DNA of 64,000 nucleotides, taken from positions 1 through 64,000 of the forward strand of contig JAXLXO010000030.1 in NCBI GenBank assembly GCA_046327915.1, given 5' to 3'. The position numbers and the translations under genes were made by a program. How positions within the stretch are numbered: position 1 is the stretch's first letter; the number at the start of each line of letters is the position of its first letter. The notes under the pieces are model-generated. The model saw only the letters and a list, made by a program, of their open reading frames with translations, had not been told where the DNA came from and searched no databases. Origin of the DNA: VGTK01 sp046327915. Its GTDB lineage: Bacteria; Desulfobacterota; Binatia; UBA12015. Shown here piece after piece: positions 60,801 through 64,000 of the stretch.

Positions 60801-61372
60801 CTGGTGAACGCGATCTTTCCCCCGGCGAGCGGCGCAGGTCCCAGATTCAGGATGCCGTAGCCGAGGTAGTCGTGCCCCGGCGACGGATTCACCGGATTCG
60901 ACTCGTCGAAGTTGCCCGCGCCGGTGTTCGGCGTAAACTCGCCGAAGGTCAGCTGCTGTGTTTGACGGGTGGCGAGGTTGATCCGGTAGACGTCCGCGCC
61001 GCCGTAGAAGAGCCCGCGCTGGTAGTTCCACGCCTGCGGGCGCGCGTCGTGGAAGTACGCGTAGTAGACCCACTGCGCGTCGAACGACACGAACGGGTCG
61101 GTCACCGATCCGATGCCGGCCGGCACGAGGACCTCCTCCGTGCCGTCGGGGTGCAGCAGCATCAGGTCCGCGCCGGGGTCGATCTGCCCCGGGTGGAAGA
61201 CCTCCGGCCACGTCGTGTTGACGGCGTCGCCGTAGCGCGGCTGGCGCACGTAGACGACGTCGTACGGCACCGGACCCGCGTGCGCGTCAAGCAGCACGCA
61301 CGGCAGCGGACCCGTCAGCACGCACAGCACGAACGCGAGCGCCGCGCCCGCCAGTCTCCTCTTCGCCCGCAT
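57884..61372 (-). CDS. Large exported propeller protein with two c-type haem motifs
   Basis: A 1162-residue protein with an N-terminal signal (GAALAFVLCVLTGPLPCVLL). Residues ~40-440 show TolB/PD40-like blades (LMLLHPDGTEEVL, LFVMDEDGSNVTQI, IAFTSNRNGF). Two haem-binding CxxCH motifs follow: Cys645-Gly-Gly-Cys-His649 and Cys715-Val-Pro-Cys-His719, the latter in an ILQRSCVPCHTKN context like planctomycete-type cytochrome domains. GTIMPPPGSG nearby could supply an axial Met. The C-terminal ~200 residues look like beta-sandwich modules. The plan recalls the hydrazine-synthase alpha-like family, but no such function is claimed. A periplasmic redox role is likely. Confidence 0.8.
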   Translation of the reverse strand: MRAKRRLAGAALAFVLCVLTGPLPCVLLDAHAGPVPYDVVYVRQPRYGDAVNTTWPEVFHPGQIDPGADLMLLHPDGTEEVLVPAGIGSVTDPFVSFDAQWVYYAYFHDARPQAWNYQRGLFYGGADVYRINLATRQTQQLTFGEFTPNTGAGNFDESNPVNPSPGHDYLGYGILNLGPAPLAGGKIAFTSNRNGFAPPKGYTTPTLQLFVMDEDGSNVTQIAPMNVSSALHPTPLADGRILFSSHESQGLRDARMWGVWAIWPDGRHWEPIVSAFHDGQAFHFATQLSDGDVVVEDYYNLNNNGFGAFFRLPLRPPPGEPRFFSAFPEDNPPIDQTVGAGFPYPFTMPFTPRGFRAITPFTTPNDEAAPVGAGGVRVGKVTHPSAAPGGDLLLAWTPGPANDLNRPQPTPYYDSGIYLMPDGGPVTSPSQLVLLKNDPAYNEAWPRAVVKYRDVHGVDEPVELPWLPNDGTVHPSLPAGTAYGLVGTSSFYKRESFPGHVTPWSDFFDGLDAFNTVENGQSSNWFTQGADAGRYRNNDIWAVRLVAMEPGTHRSYGPNGGPAGAQMFTSHAGERLRILGEIPLRKQNPDGSPLLDPDGNPDTSFLARIPADTPFTFQTLDRDGLVLNMAQTWHQVRPGEMRADCGGCHAHSQTPLAFESTAAARPEYAVTDLTRGQVPLLSKDAGGNPVTRNVAGNVVNVEFVRDVRPILQRSCVPCHTKNAATPPGNLVLDDLASYDGLPGDYARLADDTDARWGYGPVASWDGSRGTWRQSNASRYVRMFQSRRSLLAWKVFGRRLDGWRNADHPTESVPGDASTLPAGADANAADLDFTGTIMPPPGSGVPALGEDEKMTIARWIDLGAPINGGTNGTSPWGWFLDEVRPTLALSAPRAGANASPLSRIVVGVADADSGVADGSLSLVADVALAGRAAGQELADLLVPLGDGRWEIPLAEPVAHVDEAHLLVEVADRQGNVTRIDRRFSVGAGTGPSGPSCAPAPRACADATRGSVRFGADPRKLVWTFGGDALAVGALGDPVSGAAGYALCAYDGAGASIFSAGVAPGGVCNGGACWTSLGGGAFRYRGGAALADGLTRLVLKPSTGGGARLRVEGAGPHLELPALPVAQLPVVVQLVRADDPAQCWQTSFATARRNTASALRATLP

Positions 61373-61544
61373 CGGCACGCCTCCGGCCGCCGTGTCGAGC
61401 AAGCTCCGTTCCGCGTCGGGCACGCGGCAACGATGCGCCGCACGGCGCGCCGTGCGCAAGCCGGCGCACGCGAGCGCCACCACGGCGTCGGGCGCGCGTC
61501 CTGCCGTCAAATCGGCGACGGTGGCCCTGGCATCGATACGCCGA

Positions 61545-63122
61545 CTACAGCAGGTAGCCGCGGGCCAGCGTCGTGAACTCGTCCGCCTGCGCCGTCGCCC
61601 AGGCGTCGTCGCGGCCGAGCTCCGACGCGAGCAGCTTCGCCACGCGCGGTGCCGCCTCGATCGCCGCGCGCGCGTCGAGCAGCAGCGAGCGCGTGCGGCG
61701 CGACAGCACGTCCTCGACCGTGCGCGCCATCTCGTGACGCGCGGCCCAGCTCACCTGCCCCATCACGTACGGCAGGCGCGGATGGATCGGCTCGCGCCGC
61801 ACCGGATCGTCGGCGAGGAACGCCTCGACCAGCTCGGCGTCGGTGCCGTACATCTGCATGTGCTGCTCGTGCGGCGTGCGCGGGTCGTCGTGCGGCATCG
61901 CGCCGTGCAGACGCAGCTTCTCGGTCACGCACGGACGCGGACGCAGGTCGCCGACCGCGATCGCGTCGTCGACCGTGTCCTGTGCCATCTTGCGGTAGGT
62001 CGTCCACTTGCCGCCGACGATCGTCACGAGCCCCGCGTCGGACACGATGACCGAGTGCTCGCGCGAGATCGACTTGGTGCGGCCGCGTCCCGAGCCGTTC
62101 GCCACCGGCTGCACCAGCGGGCGCTGGCCCGCGAACACGCTCAGCACGTCGTCGCGCGTCGGCTCGCGGTCGAGGTAGCGTGCCGCGTTGCGCAGGATGA
62201 AGTCGACCTCGTCGGGCAGCGCACGCGGCTCGATCTCCGCGTGCGGCATCGCGGTGTCGGTGGTGCCGACCAGCACGCGCTGGTGCCAGGGGATCACGAA
62301 CAGCACGCGGCCGTCGTCGGTGTGCGGCACCATGATCGCGGTGTCGCTCGGCTGGAAGCCGCGGTCGAGCACGAGGTGCACGCCCTGGCTCGGCGTCAGC
62401 ATGGTCTCGACGCTCGCGTCGTCGAGCTTGCGGACGTCGTCGGCGAAGATGCCGGTCGCGTTGATCACGACCTTCGCGCGCGGCTCGTGGAGCGTGCCGG
62501 TCTCGACGTCGAACGCGCGCACGCCGTCGATCTGGCCGTCGTCCTTCTTCACGAAGCCGTCGACGCGCATGTAATTGACGAGGGTCGCACCGTGGTCGAC
62601 GGCGGTCTGCGCGAGCGCCACCGCCATGCGCGCGTCGTCGAATTGCGCGTCGTGGTACATGACGCCGCCGAGCAGGTTCTCGGTCTCGACGTTCGGGATG
62701 CGCTCGATGGTGCTCTTGCGGTCGAGGATCCGCGAGCGCGCGATGTTGAGCTTGCCGGCGAGGCGGTCGTAGAGCTTGAGCCCGACGCCGTAGAACGGCC
62801 CTTCCCACCAGCGGTAGCGCGGCACGACGAAGGCGAGGTCGTGCACGAGGTGGGCCGCGTTGCGACACATCAGGCCGCGCTCGCGCAGCGCTTCGAGCAC
62901 CAGCGCGACGTTGCCCTGCTGCAGGTAGCGCACGCCGCCGTGCACCAGCTTGGTCGAGCGCGACGACGTGCCCTTCGCGAAGTCGTACTGCTCGAGCAGC
63001 AGCGTGCGGTAGCCGCGTGTCTGCGCGTCGACGGCGATGCCGAGCCCGGTCGCTCCGCCGCCGATGACGATGACGTCCCAGACGCCGCCTTCGACGGCGG
63101 CGATCATGTGCTCGCGATTCAC
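61545..63122 (-). CDS. glpD: FAD-dependent glycerol-3-phosphate dehydrogenase
   Basis: A 525-residue flavoprotein that oxidises glycerol-3-phosphate to dihydroxyacetone phosphate at the inner membrane, passing electrons to quinone. The FAD motif is VIVIGGGATGLG (residues 17-28), the GlpD hallmark RSTKLVHGGVRYLQ follows, then INATGIFADDVR, VPWHQRVLVGTTDT-like strands and GGKWTTYRKMA. The C-terminal helical cap domain (~400-525) is present, so it is full length. The start is GTG 63122 with GAGGGCGAG before it. No glycerol kinase or regulator gene lies alongside. The 172 bases to the next minus-strand gene hold a weak hairpin. Confidence 0.93.
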   Translation of the reverse strand: MNREHMIAAVEGGVWDVIVIGGGATGLGIAVDAQTRGYRTLLLEQYDFAKGTSSRSTKLVHGGVRYLQQGNVALVLEALRERGLMCRNAAHLVHDLAFVVPRYRWWEGPFYGVGLKLYDRLAGKLNIARSRILDRKSTIERIPNVETENLLGGVMYHDAQFDDARMAVALAQTAVDHGATLVNYMRVDGFVKKDDGQIDGVRAFDVETGTLHEPRAKVVINATGIFADDVRKLDDASVETMLTPSQGVHLVLDRGFQPSDTAIMVPHTDDGRVLFVIPWHQRVLVGTTDTAMPHAEIEPRALPDEVDFILRNAARYLDREPTRDDVLSVFAGQRPLVQPVANGSGRGRTKSISREHSVIVSDAGLVTIVGGKWTTYRKMAQDTVDDAIAVGDLRPRPCVTEKLRLHGAMPHDDPRTPHEQHMQMYGTDAELVEAFLADDPVRREPIHPRLPYVMGQVSWAARHEMARTVEDVLSRRTRSLLLDARAAIEAAPRVAKLLASELGRDDAWATAQADEFTTLARGYLL

Positions 63123-63177
63123 CTCGCCCTCTTAACGCAGCGAGTCATGCGACACCACCACTCCGCCCGGATGGGCT

Positions 63178-63492
63178 TCACGCGCGCGGCGGCAGGCCGT
63201 GGATCATGGTGATGAACTCGAGCGTCGTGCCCGCGCGGCGGTGCTCGGACAACGCCTGGTACTCGGGGTCGGCGTACCAGGCGCGCGCGCTGTCCTCGTT
63301 CGGAAAGCGGAACAGCACCACGCGGCCGCTGCGCGGCGCGCGTCCCTCGAGCGTCTCGGTGCGGTCGTCGTAGGTCACGAACTCGCCGCCGTGCCGCTTC
63401 AGCAGCGGGAAGAAGCCCTTCTCGTAGGTGCGGTAGGTCGCTGCGTCGTCGATCGAGAAGTTCGCGATCACGTACACGGGGACGTCGGCCAT
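63178..63492 (-). CDS. DUF1330 domain protein
   Basis: A 104-residue dimeric ferredoxin-like protein of the DUF1330 family: YVIANFSIDDAATYRTYEKG, the GGEFVTYDDRTETLEG strand, VVLFRFPNEDSARAWY and a C-terminal FITMIHG. Function is unknown; relatives resemble ABM monooxygenases. GAAGGAGAACGACG upstream fixes ATG 63492. It lies 55 bases upstream of glpD on the same strand and may share its transcript. Confidence 0.9.
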   Translation of the reverse strand: MADVPVYVIANFSIDDAATYRTYEKGFFPLLKRHGGEFVTYDDRTETLEGRAPRSGRVVLFRFPNEDSARAWYADPEYQALSEHRRAGTTLEFITMIHGLPPRA

Positions 63493-63529
63493 CGTCGTTC
63501 TCCTTCGGGTGTCGGTGCGGTCGGTGCGG

Positions 63530-64000
63530 TCAGCCGACGGTGCTTGCCTCGGAAGCGGGCTCGCGCGCAATCAGCACGCTGACGATGCGGCGTCCCATCA
63601 CGCGCTCGGCGGTGAAGCGGAAGTCCTCGAAGACCACGCTCTGGCCCGCGGTCGGGATCGCGCCGAGCAGACCGAACATGAGCCCGCCGACGGTGTTCCA
63701 GCGCTCGTGCGGCAGATCGACGCCGAGCAGCTCGCTCAGGTCCGCGATCGCGAGCGTCGCGTCGACGCGGAAGCGTCCGTCGGGCAGGCGCTCGACCTCG
63801 TCCTCGTCGACGTCGTGCTCGTCGGCGATCTCGCCGACCAGCTCCTCCAGCAGGTCCTCGAGCGTGACCAGACCCGCCACCGAGCCGAACTCGTCCACGA
63901 CCAGCACCATGTGGAACTGCTGCTCGCGCATCTCCTTCAGCAGGTCCACGAGACGCTTCGACTCCGGCACGAAGTGCACCGGGCGCAGGATGCTGCGCAG
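63530..64000 (-). CDS. CBS / CorC_HlyC domain protein, C-terminal part (5' end outside window)
   Basis: The 156 visible residues run off the right edge. They comprise the second half of a CBS pair (FVPESKRLVDLLKEMREQQ, then HMVLVVDEFGSVAGLVTLED) and a CorC_HlyC transporter-associated domain (RFRVDATLAIADLSELLGV, WNTVGGLMFGLLGAIP, FEDFRFTAERVMGRRI). This is the C-terminus of hemolysin-type HlyC/CorC/UPF0053 membrane proteins, thought to affect Mg2+/Co2+ efflux. Whether an N-terminal DUF21 membrane domain exists lies outside the window. The frame continues codon for codon to base 64000, so the ATG-like GTG at 63979 is internal. Confidence 0.9.
   Translation of the reverse strand: MRSILRPVHFVPESKRLVDLLKEMREQQFHMVLVVDEFGSVAGLVTLEDLLEELVGEIADEHDVDEDEVERLPDGRFRVDATLAIADLSELLGVDLPHERWNTVGGLMFGLLGAIPTAGQSVVFEDFRFTAERVMGRRIVSVLIAREPASEASTVG

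Noticed and set aside
57884..61372. Annotation as hydrazine synthase subunit
   Set aside because: Only general architecture matches; there are no partner subunits or anammox context.
57647..61576. Two long alternative frames over the dihaem protein gene
   Set aside because: Both lack domains; the chosen frame has a signal peptide, CxxCH motifs and blade repeats.

Overview
The window is GC-rich DNA (roughly 70 % by eye) packed with genes on both strands. No stretch over 300 bases lacks a gene, and I saw no tRNA, rRNA, CRISPR array or origin. A heptose-bisphosphate phosphatase, many lipobox and Sec-type exported proteins, a UbiB kinase, an F420-type oxidoreductase, Old-yellow-enzyme and crotonase enzymes, and repeat proteins of the ELWxxDGTxxGT type together suggest a Gram-negative, delta-proteobacterial-grade organism (Myxococcota, Desulfobacterota or Binatota-like). 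That placement is inference.

Region 1 (1-10 kb) is catabolic and redox metabolism. It holds a thiolase with a textbook terminator, a cyclic-nucleotide-binding/FAD oxidoreductase followed by a UBP-type zinc finger, and an EVE protein. A divergent alpha/beta hydrolase and TetR pair shares two tandem palindromic operators. A GNAT, an isocitrate-lyase-family enzyme, a methyltransferase, an SDR and a small monooxygenase follow. Region 2 (10-12 kb) is a small accessory insertion: a RAYT-type transposase overlapping by four bases a SIR2-like protein, which is the best candidate here for an uncharacterised defence gene.

Region 3 (12-25.6 kb) returns to metabolism and signalling: F420-type oxidoreductase, LOG, HAD phosphatase, D-aminoacylase-like amidohydrolase, nitroreductase, an E2-fold acyltransferase with an altered active site, an operon of broken chromate transporter, DUF1259 and MFS genes, a diguanylate cyclase, a COG4705 membrane protein, a phospholipase D-type synthase and an enoyl-CoA hydratase. 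Region 4 (25.6-50 kb) is rich in exported proteins: two tandem ~920-residue ELWxxDGT paralogues, two parallel beta-helix proteins, two PQQ-type propellers, a metallophosphoesterase lipoprotein, a serine hydrolase, a lipoprotein of the Sbal_3080 type and an E1-like GH5 cellulase with two cellulose-binding modules. Between them lie an HTTM pair and an overlapping UbiB/acetoacetate-decarboxylase/propeller/DUF938 cluster.

Region 5 (50-64 kb) holds a DUF4336 protein, a double hybrid histidine kinase, a dienoyl-CoA-reductase-like flavoenzyme missing one Fe-S cysteine, a sulfatase-fold enzyme with Thr at the formylglycine position, a 1162-residue propeller/dihaem protein, glycerol-3-phosphate dehydrogenase, a DUF1330 protein and the 3' end of a CBS/CorC gene.

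Several starts lack a Shine-Dalgarno but have a TTGNNN-N16-18-TAGNNN promoter placed so that transcription would begin at or within a few bases of the start codon, so leaderless mRNAs look common. Convergent gene pairs are usually separated by strong GC-rich hairpins.
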